A stretch of 38,359 bases of DNA. Origin: JBBQUP01 sp038212305 (GTDB lineage Bacteria > Bacteroidota > Bacteroidia > Bacteroidales > Marinilabiliaceae). The DNA lies in the NCBI GenBank assembly GCA_038212305.1, contig JBBQUP010000022.1, forward strand, positions 1 to 38,359, written 5' to 3'. Within the stretch, counting starts at the first letter, position 1. Each line of letters opens with the position of its first letter. A program made the translations under genes and the position numbers. The notes beneath the pieces were generated by a model that was not told the DNA's origin, made no database searches, and saw only the letters and a list, made by a program, of their open reading frames with translations. Below, piece after piece: positions 8,373 to 17,048 of this stretch.

Positions 8373-8861
8373 TTACAGTAATAATTTTTGAACAGCAATT
8401 ATATCAATCCATCGATTAAATTTGAAACCTACTTTCTCAAAGTACCCACATTGCTTATACCCACATTTCTGAAAAAGTTTTATACTTGAGCTATTTTCGC
8501 CTGAAATGATACCTATTATAGTTGAAATACCTACCTCTTTAGCTATTAACTCCATTTTAGCTAAAACAATAGAGCCAATGACTTTCCCTGAGAAAGAATC
8601 CTTTAAATAAACTGTAATTTCAGCGGTATGATCATAAGCTTCACGCTTTTATATACTCGAATAGCAATATCCAGCAATTTCGCTATTCGAGTATATAAAA
8701 TACGATCGATATTTTGGATGTCCAACAATTAGAAACTCTCTTAATTCAGTCTCACTTATAGTTTTGTAATGAAAAGATACAGTCGAATTTTCAACATAGC
8801 AATTGTATATCTCTAATACAACATTATAGTCATGAACTCGCATTGGAATTAATTCAATCAT
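8373..8861 (-). pseudogene. GNAT acetyltransferase (phosphinothricin/YncA-type) interrupted by one stop codon
   Basis: A single reading frame of 162 codons, the usual length for this family, is broken only by a TAA at 8649-8651 (codon 71). Before the stop it reads MIELIPMRVHDY and ends AGYCYSSI. After it the frame continues KREAYDHTAEITVYLKD and ends near VGFKFNRWIDIIAVQKLL, both parts matching the family from start to end. The acetyl-CoA loop reads SGKVIGS where GxG(I/L)G is expected, a second sign of decay. Compared with the family (AYAGPWKARNAYDWT in bar-type proteins) one codon is missing at the break. The stop lies in a perfect 19-bp inverted repeat. Translation from the inner ATG at 8555 would give a 60-residue fragment without the cofactor loop. 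Confidence 0.85.
8647..8700. repeat. Perfect 19-bp inverted repeat inside the GNAT pseudogene
   Basis: Bases 8647-8665 and 8682-8700 are exact reverse complements, with a 16-base spacer (8666-8681). The arm nearer the pseudogene 3' end holds the premature stop codon. The two arms encode unrelated residues of the acetyltransferase, so the symmetry is not required by the protein. Confidence 0.95.
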
Positions 8862-8911
8862 CCACTATCCTTTATCCTATTCGTTCTCTAAGTTATAATT
8901 TAGATGAATTC

Positions 8912-9886
8912 CTAAATAAGCCAACCTGAAACAATGGTAATCAGAAGAAAAAGAAAAAATAATATCTCACGCGTATTCGTTTTTTTGACATTCTCAAACA
9001 AAATTGTTATTAAAAAAGCTGCACCAATTCCAACTACAGGAATTAACTCCATCGAAAAAAAAGGAGTAATCATTAACCCTATTGAATAAATCACAAGCAT
9101 AATAATTACCCGATAATACTTTCGGGTAATTATTTTAATAGAATTTAATCGTTGTATTGCAATTAAAACACCTCCGAATAAAATAACTAAAAGCAACGCA
9201 TTATAAAGATTGGTAAACATATTATGCTCATAAAATGCTACCGGCGAAATAAATGTTTCAATAAAATTACTAAAAAGAAGATCAAAACTACCGCCTAAAT
9301 AATACCCTGATGCCAGAAAAATAAAGGGAAGAATCATCCCTAACATAGATGCCAACCAATATCGTAAAGAGAAAATATTTAATAATATCATTGCCCACCA
9401 CATAAAAGGCATAAAAAATAGTCCTTTAGAATAGAAAACTGCTCCTAACGACACCAAAAATGAGGCATTAAATATGGTTGAAGAATGCTCTTTTTTACTG
9501 CTGCTATAAAATAAAATACCCAACGCCAACAGCAAAAAAGGAAGAAAAATCCATATTGGCTGAATGTTTTGAACCTGAGAATAACCACTAACAAAAATTA
9601 AAAACGAAATACCCGGAATTAATGTATGCCCAGATATCAGCGAAAATCGAGCATTAAAACGATTAACTCCAAAATGAATTACAAAAGCGATAAAAAGAGT
9701 TAGAAATTTTCCAGTAAGAGGATGATTGCCAATTAATGAAACTAGGAATTCGTAAAATGGCATAAAAACCTCATGCCCAGCTGTTTCTCCATTTGCTAAC
9801 AGAGCATTCCCCCATAGCAGCAGAATAATTATTGGAACCAGTAACAGACCAACAAACGTATTATCTTTAAATGACCGATAAAGCAT
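8912..9886 (-). CDS. Polytopic membrane protein, DUF6427-like
   Basis: A 324-residue protein made almost entirely of hydrophobic segments, about ten by eye, with short polar loops. The stretch PFMWWAMILLNIFSLRYW in the middle resembles the DUF6427-type membrane proteins of Bacteroidota. No enzymatic motif is recognised. It is the last gene of the minus-strand unit, starting only 3 bases after the purD stop codon, so it is co-transcribed with purD and the cell-surface genes upstream. The function is unknown. The family name is from memory of the conserved stretch and is the uncertain part of this call. Confidence 0.65.
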   Translation of the reverse strand: MLYRSFKDNTFVGLLLVPIIILLLWGNALLANGETAGHEVFMPFYEFLVSLIGNHPLTGKFLTLFIAFVIHFGVNRFNARFSLISGHTLIPGISFLIFVSGYSQVQNIQPIWIFLPFLLLALGILFYSSSKKEHSSTIFNASFLVSLGAVFYSKGLFFMPFMWWAMILLNIFSLRYWLASMLGMILPFIFLASGYYLGGSFDLLFSNFIETFISPVAFYEHNMFTNLYNALLLVILFGGVLIAIQRLNSIKIITRKYYRVIIMLVIYSIGLMITPFFSMELIPVVGIGAAFLITILFENVKKTNTREILFFLFLLITIVSGWLI

Positions 9887-9889
9887 AAT

Positions 9890-11161
9890 TTAATCCAAAT
9901 CAAATCCAATATCTGAGCGATAGTTATAATCGTCGAAATGGATATTTAATAAATTTCGGTATGATGATTCTAGCGCCTCTTCCATATCTCTACCAAATGA
10001 ACTAACAGCTAATACGCGGCCGCCATTGGTTAGCACCTGATCATTTTTCAATACTGTTCCTGCATGAAACACCAAACTTCCTTTAACCCTATTTAATCCA
10101 GTTATAGGGAAGCCTTTTTCATACTCTTCAGGGTAGCCACCCGATACCATCATAACAGTGGCACAGGGATTAGGATCAATGTCAATGGTGTGTTTTTTTA
10201 ATTCACCTTCGGCGCATGCCATAAATAAATCCAATACATCGTTTTTAATCCTAGGGAAAACAACTTCTGTTTCAGGATCACCCATACGAGCATTGTATTC
10301 TATCACCATTGGATTTCCATCCACATTAATCAACCCAAAGAATATAAAACCTTTGTAGAGTATGTCATCCTTTTTCAACCCTTCAACGGTAGGAATAATG
10401 ATGCGTTGCTCTACCTTTTTCATAAACTCTTTAGTAGCAAAAGGCACAGGCGAAATAGCTCCCATGCCACCAGTATTTAAACCGGTATCACCTTCGCCAA
10501 TACGCTTATAATCTTTTGCCTCAGGAAGAATAAGATAACTATGACCATCGGTTAAAATAAATACCGACAATTCGATACCTGATAAAAACTCCTCAATTAC
10601 AACCGTATTGCTTGCTGCACCAAACTTTCCTTCAAGCATTGAGTTTAATTCTGCTACGGCTTCATCGAGTGAATCAAGAATGACAACACCTTTTCCTGCA
10701 GCCAACCCATCTGCTTTTAACACATAAGGAGCAGTTAGCGATTGGAGAAACGAAATGCCATCGTTAATATTAGTTGTGTTGACTGATTTGTATTTGGCCG
10801 TAGGAATTTTATGACGACGCATAAAGTCTTTTGCAAAATCCTTCGACCCTTCAAGTCTTGCTCCTTCAGCGGTAGGTCCAATAACAGGTATTGAAGCAAT
10901 TTGTTGATCGTTTAAAAAATAGTCCTTTATCCCTTTCACAAGAGCTTCCTCTGGTCCAACCACTACCAAATTAATGTCGTTTTCGAGAACTGCTCTCTTA
11001 ATTTTATCGAAATTATTAAGATCTAGATCCAAATTCGTTCCTAAATCAGCAGTTCCAGCATTTCCAGGAGCAATAAACAGTTTACTTAATGATCTGCTCT
11101 GGTTGATTTTCCATGCAAAAGCATGCTCTCGTCCTCCTGCTCCTAATATTAAAACGTTCAT
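9890..11161 (-). CDS. purD: Phosphoribosylamine--glycine ligase
   Basis: A 423-residue cytoplasmic ATP-grasp enzyme of purine synthesis that joins glycine to 5-phosphoribosylamine to give GAR. The N-terminus MNVLILGAGGREHAFAWK is the standard PurD beginning. Further hallmarks are VVGPEEALVKGI, the ATP-grasp strand APYVLKADGLAAGKGV, GDTGLNTGGMGAISP, and the metal site region IEYNARMGDPETEVV. The start at 11161 is preferred to the in-frame start at 11194 because it gives the conserved N-terminus and avoids overlapping the deacetylase gene upstream, leaving a 13-bp gap. Its position in an operon with envelope genes rather than other pur genes is unremarkable in this phylum. Confidence 0.97.
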   Translation of the reverse strand: MNVLILGAGGREHAFAWKINQSRSLSKLFIAPGNAGTADLGTNLDLDLNNFDKIKRAVLENDINLVVVGPEEALVKGIKDYFLNDQQIASIPVIGPTAEGARLEGSKDFAKDFMRRHKIPTAKYKSVNTTNINDGISFLQSLTAPYVLKADGLAAGKGVVILDSLDEAVAELNSMLEGKFGAASNTVVIEEFLSGIELSVFILTDGHSYLILPEAKDYKRIGEGDTGLNTGGMGAISPVPFATKEFMKKVEQRIIIPTVEGLKKDDILYKGFIFFGLINVDGNPMVIEYNARMGDPETEVVFPRIKNDVLDLFMACAEGELKKHTIDIDPNPCATVMMVSGGYPEEYEKGFPITGLNRVKGSLVFHAGTVLKNDQVLTNGGRVLAVSSFGRDMEEALESSYRNLLNIHFDDYNYRSDIGFDLD

Positions 11162-11174
11162 TTTGATATCTATT

Positions 11175-11786
11175 TTAAATAATTTTAAATTCAAACCCTT
11201 TTGCTTTCAACTGGGCTATTAGTTCGGGCAATGCAATTTTCAATCGATCGAAGGCTTTAACCGAATCATGAAAAACAATAATTGAGCCGTTTCGCACATT
11301 TTTCATTACATTTTCAATAATCTCAAAAGGGTTAAGTGAATTGTCATAATCATAGGACAATACATCCCACAAAACAATTTTCCGAAACATTTTCCGGAGT
11401 TTCCATGCTTGCCACGGAGTTAGTTTTCCATGAGGAGGCCTAAATAAATCTGAATCGATATAAATTCTTGCTTTTATCAAATTCTCAACATATTCATTCC
11501 AACTACACTGTGTTGCAACTATATGGTTATATGAGTGATTGCCAACCTGATGCTCTTTTGTTATTAATTGTTTATACAATTCGGAGTTTTTTAATACATT
11601 TTCTCCTACACAAAAAAAAGTAGCTTTAATTCCAGCATCATCCAACACTTGCATTACCCATGGTGTCACCTCCGGAACAGGCCCATCATCGAAAGTTAAA
11701 TAAACAAAAGCTTTATCTTTTACCCCTCGCCATAGAACAGAGGGGTAAAAAATTTTAATCCAAAAAGGGGGTCTTACCAATCTCAA
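11175..11786 (-). CDS. Polysaccharide deacetylase (NodB fold)
   Basis: A 203-residue protein of the carbohydrate esterase 4 type that would remove acetyl groups from an amino sugar polymer or lipid-linked sugar. All five motifs are present: TFDDGP at 31-36 with the catalytic D33 and metal-binding D34, HSYNH at 84-88, RPPHG at 116-120, W140-D141 and IIVFHDS at 169-175. No signal peptide or membrane anchor is visible, so it may act in the cytoplasm or at the inner membrane face, as do some peptidoglycan-precursor or lipid-sugar deacetylases. Its ATG overlaps the stop codon of the DUF2723 gene by 4 bp (ATGA), indicating coupled translation. Confidence 0.9.
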   Translation of the reverse strand: MRLVRPPFWIKIFYPSVLWRGVKDKAFVYLTFDDGPVPEVTPWVMQVLDDAGIKATFFCVGENVLKNSELYKQLITKEHQVGNHSYNHIVATQCSWNEYVENLIKARIYIDSDLFRPPHGKLTPWQAWKLRKMFRKIVLWDVLSYDYDNSLNPFEIIENVMKNVRNGSIIVFHDSVKAFDRLKIALPELIAQLKAKGFEFKII

Positions 11787-14700
11787 TTTTCATAGAACTT
11801 TAATCGTTGCAAAGAACTTTGATAGGCAGTATCAAATTCCTTTAAAGCCTCTTTCCGGTTGTATTTATCAGCCATTTTTGCAATTTCCATGTAAATAGCC
11901 ATATTTCTATTCATCTCCTCTGTATAGTAATTTGCAGAACCTCGAGAAGAGTAAAACTTAAGCTCCTTTAAATTATCTGATGCCAACTCTTGAAGAATTT
12001 TATCTCCACTTGCATTACTTCCTAACTTGTAATAAGCTTCAGCCAAAAATATTGAAAAATAATTATGTGGTATTCGTGATGGTGGCAATTGATCCATCGT
12101 TAAATTCAATATCTCAAGTGCTTTGTCGTTCTTTCCTTCATCAACCAACGCTGAAGCTAAACGGCCAAGGTTGTTTCGAACACTAGTAGCCATTCGGATG
12201 TGATTCTCATCTAAATATACTTTCGGATTGTTAAATCCTCCCCATCGAAATTTCTTGACATTATCATACATACGATCTGCATCTACTCTACCAGCGCTCA
12301 TTTCATCGCTTTTTGTTTTAATAGGTACAACTTGGTATGCAAATCCTTCTAATTGAAAATAATCCTGAAGACCAAGATAATTTTCGGAGCCAACGGTAAC
12401 TGCAAAATAAACCGGTCGTTTCCAGTTATTTGTTGCTAACAGATCAAGGATCATAACCTCATTCTTAAGAATATACTCCTTTTTTATATCAATATCAACT
12501 TCCTTTTCAATTAAATTAGAGTTCTTAGGAGATACGATTCCATTTTTTATAACCAATGCACTATCGACTGGAATTAAGAATGATTTTGAAGGCAAATGCT
12601 CAACCTTTCCTTGATAATTTGGTATTTGTTTTGTTTTTGGATTATCGCTAGCAAGAAACTCCATCCCTTTTTTCAAATCAACTCGTCCTTCGATCCGTTC
12701 AAATAGATAAACCAAATCTCTTGTTCCTGTTACATACTGATCGTGGGTGAGTGAAAATGGCAAAGGATCGGACTTGTAGGCTTTGCGCTTCATTTGATCA
12801 ATATACCAATCCGTTTGCAAGTAACTAAGGTTACAAACTCGAACATCTGTTCTTACCCCTTCAACTTCTTGAATGTACCAAAGAGGGAAAGTATCATTAT
12901 CGCCATTGGTGAAAATAACAGCATTTTCTTGACATGAGTTCAAATAATTATACGCTAAATCGCGTGCAACATAACGTTCACTGCGATCATGATCGTCCCA
13001 GTTTTGTGATGCAAGAATTCCTGGAACAAGCACCAAGCAAGCCGAAGTTACAATTGCAGCACTTGTTGTTCCATTTATATATTTTTTGAGCCATTCGGTT
13101 AATCCCAGCACCCCTAAGCCGATCCAAATTGCAAATGCATAAAATGAACCTGCAAAAGCATAATCTCGTTCACGAGGTTGAAGCGGAGTTTGATTTAAAT
13201 AAATTACAATTGCCAATCCAGTTAAGAAAAAAAGCAACACTACAATCCAAAAGCCTCTTCGCCCTTCAATTCCTTTACTAAATTGAAAAAACAATCCTAT
13301 TAAACCCAGTATTAGAGGTAGCATAAAATAGGTATTATGCGCCTTGTTTTTTGTGTATATTTCAGGCAGCATGGATTGATCGCCATACATTGCTTTATCA
13401 ACAAATGGGATGCCTGTAATCCAATTTCCTTTATTAATTTCTCCATTGCCCTGCATATCGTTTTGCCGCCCCGAGAAATTCCACATGAAATATCTAAAAT
13501 ACATATGCATGATCTGATACCGAACGAAGAAAACAATGTTTTCACCCAAAGTAGGAATATTCAACAACTTGGGTCGTCCATAATCATCTTCGACTGAAAC
13601 ATCTCTTCCTTTAATATTTGCCCATGATTTATACTCTTGAATGTGACGAGGTTCACGACTGTACATCCGTGGGAAAATAGTCGTTGTTTTAGAGTCAAAC
13701 ACATATTCAGGTTTATACTCAACAATTTCGTATTTGTCACCTTTTTTTACTCTAATAGGATCACCTTTTTTTGCTTCACTAGCATTACGATCAATAGGCG
13801 AACTATAATTTTGTCCAAAAAATAAAGGACGATCGCCATATTGTTCACGATTTAAATAACCCATTAAAGAAAAAACATCATCAGGTGAGTTTTGATCCAT
13901 AGTAGGTTCGGAAGCTGAACGAATTACTATCATTGCGAACGATGAGTAGCCGATCATGATAACCGTTACGATGGTAATAACCGTATTCAAAATTACCTTG
14001 CCTTTAATATAAGTATACCAAATTCCAGCAATTAATGCACTTACTAATAAAAAAGCATAAAAAATAACACCCGAATTAAAGCCTAATCCAAAACCATTTA
14101 CAAACATCAACTCAAACCATGTGGCAACTTTAATAACTCCTGGAATGATTACATACAGAATTGAGACTAAAATAGCTCCGGATAAAGCAAGCGCTTTAAG
14201 GGTGTTTGTGCGGTTAACTTCGAATTTTTTATAATAATATACCATTACTATTGCAGGTATAGTAAGCAAATTCAGCAAGTGAACGCCAATAGATAAACCC
14301 ATCAAATAACCAATAAGAATGAGATATCGGTTGGCATGAGGCTCATCGGCCACATTCTCCCATTTTAATATTGCCCAAAAAACCATTGCTGTAAACATCG
14401 AAGACATGGCATATACTTCTCCTTCGACTGCAGAAAACCAAAATGTATCCGAAAATGTATAGGCTAAGGCTCCAACTAACCCACTGCCTAAAACGCCCCA
14501 TATTTGCCATTCTTCCATTGAATTATCCTTAGAAACCAACTTTCGGGCTAAATGGGTAATTGTCCAAAATAAAAATAAAATAGTAAATGCACTAGCTAAT
14601 GCCGACATGATATTGACCATCGCTGCAACAGAGCCAGCATCAGGAGCAAAGAGAATAAACAATCGACCAAGAATCATAAAAAAAGGTGCTCCAGGAGGAT

Positions 14701-14848
14701 GGCCTACTAAAAGCTTGTCGCTGGTTGAAATAAACTCACCACAATCCCAAAAACTGGCTGAAGGCTCAATTGTTGAAATATATACAATTGCAGCCACTAT
14801 AAATACCAACCAACCTATTAGATTATTGTAAAAATAATACCTTTTCAT
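11783..14848 (-). CDS. DUF2723 polytopic membrane protein, probable GT-C type glycosyltransferase
   Basis: A 1021-residue inner-membrane protein. The N-terminal half has about a dozen hydrophobic segments. The first periplasmic loop carries SFWDCGEFI and then VGHPPGAPFF, the DUF2723 hallmark; an acidic residue in this loop is what GT-C transferases use for catalysis. After about residue 620 the chain is soluble, and its last ~170 residues are helical and TPR-like (KNDKALEILNLTMDQLPPS). The eukaryotic relative TMEM260 is reported to be a protein O-mannosyltransferase, so transfer of a sugar from a lipid carrier is a reasonable inference. It leads the operon with the overlapping deacetylase, consistent with cell-surface glycan work. 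Confidence 0.9.
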   Translation of the reverse strand: MKRYYFYNNLIGWLVFIVAAIVYISTIEPSASFWDCGEFISTSDKLLVGHPPGAPFFMILGRLFILFAPDAGSVAAMVNIMSALASAFTILFLFWTITHLARKLVSKDNSMEEWQIWGVLGSGLVGALAYTFSDTFWFSAVEGEVYAMSSMFTAMVFWAILKWENVADEPHANRYLILIGYLMGLSIGVHLLNLLTIPAIVMVYYYKKFEVNRTNTLKALALSGAILVSILYVIIPGVIKVATWFELMFVNGFGLGFNSGVIFYAFLLVSALIAGIWYTYIKGKVILNTVITIVTVIMIGYSSFAMIVIRSASEPTMDQNSPDDVFSLMGYLNREQYGDRPLFFGQNYSSPIDRNASEAKKGDPIRVKKGDKYEIVEYKPEYVFDSKTTTIFPRMYSREPRHIQEYKSWANIKGRDVSVEDDYGRPKLLNIPTLGENIVFFVRYQIMHMYFRYFMWNFSGRQNDMQGNGEINKGNWITGIPFVDKAMYGDQSMLPEIYTKNKAHNTYFMLPLILGLIGLFFQFSKGIEGRRGFWIVVLLFFLTGLAIVIYLNQTPLQPRERDYAFAGSFYAFAIWIGLGVLGLTEWLKKYINGTTSAAIVTSACLVLVPGILASQNWDDHDRSERYVARDLAYNYLNSCQENAVIFTNGDNDTFPLWYIQEVEGVRTDVRVCNLSYLQTDWYIDQMKRKAYKSDPLPFSLTHDQYVTGTRDLVYLFERIEGRVDLKKGMEFLASDNPKTKQIPNYQGKVEHLPSKSFLIPVDSALVIKNGIVSPKNSNLIEKEVDIDIKKEYILKNEVMILDLLATNNWKRPVYFAVTVGSENYLGLQDYFQLEGFAYQVVPIKTKSDEMSAGRVDADRMYDNVKKFRWGGFNNPKVYLDENHIRMATSVRNNLGRLASALVDEGKNDKALEILNLTMDQLPPSRIPHNYFSIFLAEAYYKLGSNASGDKILQELASDNLKELKFYSSRGSANYYTEEMNRNMAIYMEIAKMADKYNRKEALKEFDTAYQSSLQRLKFYEN

Positions 14849-14942
14849 TTTTATTTTTTTTGATCAGATGCGAATGATTTTTTCAATTTTTTTGTTTTTA
14901 TGCCAAAATCAAATTCAAGAGAACGATATTGACTTTGCATGC

Positions 14943-14950
14943 CAAAAATA
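14943..14950 (-). promoter_or_regulatory. Candidate -7 element for the DUF2723-purD operon
   Basis: Read on the minus strand the bases are TATTTTTG, an exact TAnnTTTG match, about 95 bases before the first gene. No well-spaced -33 TTTG box was found, so support is moderate. Confidence 0.35.
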
Positions 14951-15005
14951 CAATAATTTTACAATCGAACATGTTAAAAACAATTACTTTGGTTAAATAT
15001 TATAA

Positions 15006-15043
15006 AAATGGCTTTCTAGAAAAATTATCCCAGAAAGCCATTT
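15006..15043 (-). terminator. Terminator downstream of the 90-residue gene
   Basis: Arms 15006-15017 and 15032-15043 pair perfectly over 12 bp (AAATGGCTTTCT) with a 14-nt loop. In the minus direction the stem ends in TTTTTATAAT. It would end the transcript of the export cluster. Confidence 0.7.
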
Positions 15044-15084
15044 GTTATTTTAAGTCTATCAATCTACTTAGCGTTAACAAAAAA

Positions 15085-15215
15085 ACTACACTATTTCGCT
15101 GTCTTTGACAAGAAAGCTTCAAAGACAAAACTTTCGAAGTTTTGAAAATCAAGGAATTCCCTTTTGTGAATGACTGTTTTCAAAATGAAATTAACGCAGT
15201 ATTTGGAGTTTTCTT
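15085..15215. repeat. Palindrome-rich intergenic element
   Basis: Two nested symmetric units are visible: CAAAACTT/AAGTTTTG (15126-15133 and 15137-15144, 3-base loop) and TTTTGAAAA/TTTTCAAAA (15140-15148 and 15177-15185). The first arm of one overlaps the last arm of the other, so the two hairpins are mutually exclusive. The rest is non-coding. I recall similar sequences in other Bacteroidota intergenic regions but cannot verify this here. Confidence 0.5.
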
Positions 15216-15226
15216 GCAAAGACTAC

Positions 15227-15499
15227 TTAGTAAATTAATTCCAGCATCTCTTCTTTCATAACCATTCCATAAAAATCCATCACTTCTTCGCGACGTTTTT
15301 GCGTCATACGGTTCCACGGAATTCCTTGAATAACTTCTTCTATTTGTACTAGAATATCTTTATCAGCTTCCTGAAAGTAGGATTTGATCTTCAAAAAACC
15401 ATATTCAGTTCCTAATAATCGAAGCTGCTCAACACTGGTTATTTCAACTATTGCTAGTTGTTGTACCAATGATTGGTTGGAATAAGAATTTGTTGCCAT
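15227..15499 (-). CDS. Hypothetical protein, 90 residues
   Basis: A small soluble protein that I do not recognise. It is rich in Glu, Gln and Leu, looks mainly helical and has no signal peptide, membrane segment or cysteine pair. The C-terminal half reads QIEEVIQGIPWNRMTQKRREE and then DFYGMVMKEEML. It starts 26 bp after the stop of the second adaptor gene and ends before a terminator, so it is the last gene of the export cluster transcript. Codon use is like its neighbours and it starts with ATG, so I take it as a real gene. Function cannot be inferred beyond association with the exporter. Confidence 0.65.
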   Translation of the reverse strand: MATNSYSNQSLVQQLAIVEITSVEQLRLLGTEYGFLKIKSYFQEADKDILVQIEEVIQGIPWNRMTQKRREEVMDFYGMVMKEEMLELIY

Positions 15500-15525
15500 T
15501 GGATAATGATTTAAAAGTTATGGTA

Positions 15526-16800
15526 TCATTTTTTTATTTTTTCATCCATTAAATTCTCGGTAACTTCAACAGCCATATTGTGTTTTAGTTTCCTCGAGAT
15601 AGCACTATAAGGCCCGCTTGCAACCTCCTCATCTAAATTTAACCCTTCTGTAATTTGAATAAATTGAGTGTTCTGAATTCCTGTTTCTACATTTCGCTGC
15701 AATGCTTTACCATTCTTCACAATAAAAACCACTTCGTGTTTTTCACTTGCACTTAGTTGTTTTATTTTTACTGAATCGGTAACTAAAGTATCGTTTCTTA
15801 ATGTCACTGATTGAATTGGAACTGTCAGACAATCAATTACCGTATTAGTTTGTATTTCAACCGTTGCCGACATTCCAGGCCTCAACGGATAATTAATTCC
15901 TTTCTCATTTAAAAGTTTGGCATACGATTCGGGTAACACAAGTATTTTCACCTCAAAATTAGTTACTTGGTCAGCACTAACTCCTTCCACATTGGCCGAA
16001 TTGGCTATTTCAGTAACCACTCCTTTAAATTTATTTTTCAAATAGGCATCCACTTCAATTACGCAGGTATCACCTTTTTTAACCCTAATGATATCGTTTT
16101 CATTCACATCAACAACAACCTCCATTATCGTTAGGTTCGCAATCGTCATTAATGAAGTCCCTTCAAACTGTGCTGTTCCTACAACGCGTTCACCTTTTTC
16201 AACATTTAATTTGGATACAATTCCATCCATTGGGGCATAAATGTTTGTTTTACTCAAATTATCACGAGCCTCGTTTTGCGAAGCCAATGCATTTCGCATG
16301 CTTGCTTTGGCCGATGACAAATTGGCTTTGGCGACCTGATAATCAGCCTCCGATTTTTCGAACTCTTGTTGAGCAATTGCTTTTTGATCAAATAACCCTT
16401 TACTGCGTTGGTAACCCAAACGTGCTTGAGTAAACAATGCCTCCATTTGAGCCAAATTAGCTTCTGTATTTCGGACTGATGCCTCTGTTTTCTCCAGATT
16501 ACGCTCGTAAATATCGGGCTGAATGCGTGCAAGCTTTTCGCCCAGTTTTACTTTATCTCCTTCAGCTACGTATAGTTCAATAATCTCGCCCGACACATCT
16601 GAACTTATTTTAACTTCCGTTTCAGGTTTGATTTTACCATTTGCAGTAATAATCTCGGTAATACTTCTTAAAGCAACTTTTTCAACGGTAACTTTTTCTT
16701 TAAATTCTTTGCCTATCCACCCTAGTTTTTTGCTAACAATTAACATCGCCAGAAGAACGCCAAAAACAATTAAGCCAAATATTACAGGGTGCTTTTTCAT
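15526..16800 (-). CDS. Periplasmic adaptor (HlyD/MacA-type membrane fusion protein), second copy
   Basis: A 424-residue adaptor that would link an inner-membrane ABC pump to the TolC-like channel. One membrane anchor lies at about 6-24 (PVIFGLIVFGVLLAMLIV). The biotinyl-lipoyl half-domain (SSDVSGEIIELYVAEGDKVKLGEKLARI) is followed by a long Ala/Gln/Glu-rich coiled-coil hairpin at about 95-170 and the second half-domain (YAPMDGIVSKLNVEKGERV), then beta-barrel and membrane-proximal domains. The ATG at 16800 is preferred over an in-frame TTG at 16815. A terminator separates it from the TolC-like gene upstream and a -7 box lies in its leader, so it may be expressed on its own. It is only distantly similar to the adaptor at 18674-19756. 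Confidence 0.92.
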   Translation of the reverse strand: MKKHPVIFGLIVFGVLLAMLIVSKKLGWIGKEFKEKVTVEKVALRSITEIITANGKIKPETEVKISSDVSGEIIELYVAEGDKVKLGEKLARIQPDIYERNLEKTEASVRNTEANLAQMEALFTQARLGYQRSKGLFDQKAIAQQEFEKSEADYQVAKANLSSAKASMRNALASQNEARDNLSKTNIYAPMDGIVSKLNVEKGERVVGTAQFEGTSLMTIANLTIMEVVVDVNENDIIRVKKGDTCVIEVDAYLKNKFKGVVTEIANSANVEGVSADQVTNFEVKILVLPESYAKLLNEKGINYPLRPGMSATVEIQTNTVIDCLTVPIQSVTLRNDTLVTDSVKIKQLSASEKHEVVFIVKNGKALQRNVETGIQNTQFIQITEGLNLDEEVASGPYSAISRKLKHNMAVEVTENLMDEKIKK

Positions 16801-16836
16801 TATTTTATAAAACAATATTCCATTTAGGAGTTAAAA

Positions 16837-16844
16837 CAAATTTA
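16837..16844 (-). promoter_or_regulatory. Candidate -7 element for the second adaptor gene
   Basis: The minus-strand bases TAAATTTG match TAnnTTTG and lie 37 bases before the start codon. No -33 box at the usual spacing was found. Confidence 0.35.
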
Positions 16845-16986
16845 TCTTTTTATTTTATACATTAAAAATATGTTACACCAATGTATCTAAATAGTTATTA
16901 ACACACTCCGTTATGATTATCTTGAACAATGCTTCTGATAAGCATTTTGAAGATTCTAAGTTGTTGATAAATGTTTGACTAATACA

Positions 16987-17026
16987 AAAAAAACACACTC
17001 CTCAACTAAGAGAAATGTGTTTTTTT
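16987..17026 (-). terminator. Terminator after the TolC-like gene
   Basis: Arms 16987-16997 and 17016-17026 pair over 11 bp (AAAAAACACA-type against TGTGTTTTTT) with an 18-nt loop. Both strands end in T runs, so it could work in both directions; here only the minus-strand TolC-like gene needs it. Confidence 0.65.
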
Positions 17027-17048
17027 AAAAACAAACTTGATGAACTAG

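Noticed and set aside
16987..17026. Candidate regulatory hairpin upstream of the second adaptor gene
   Set aside because: The A/T run symmetry and position after the TolC-like stop codon fit an ordinary terminator better than a riboswitch.
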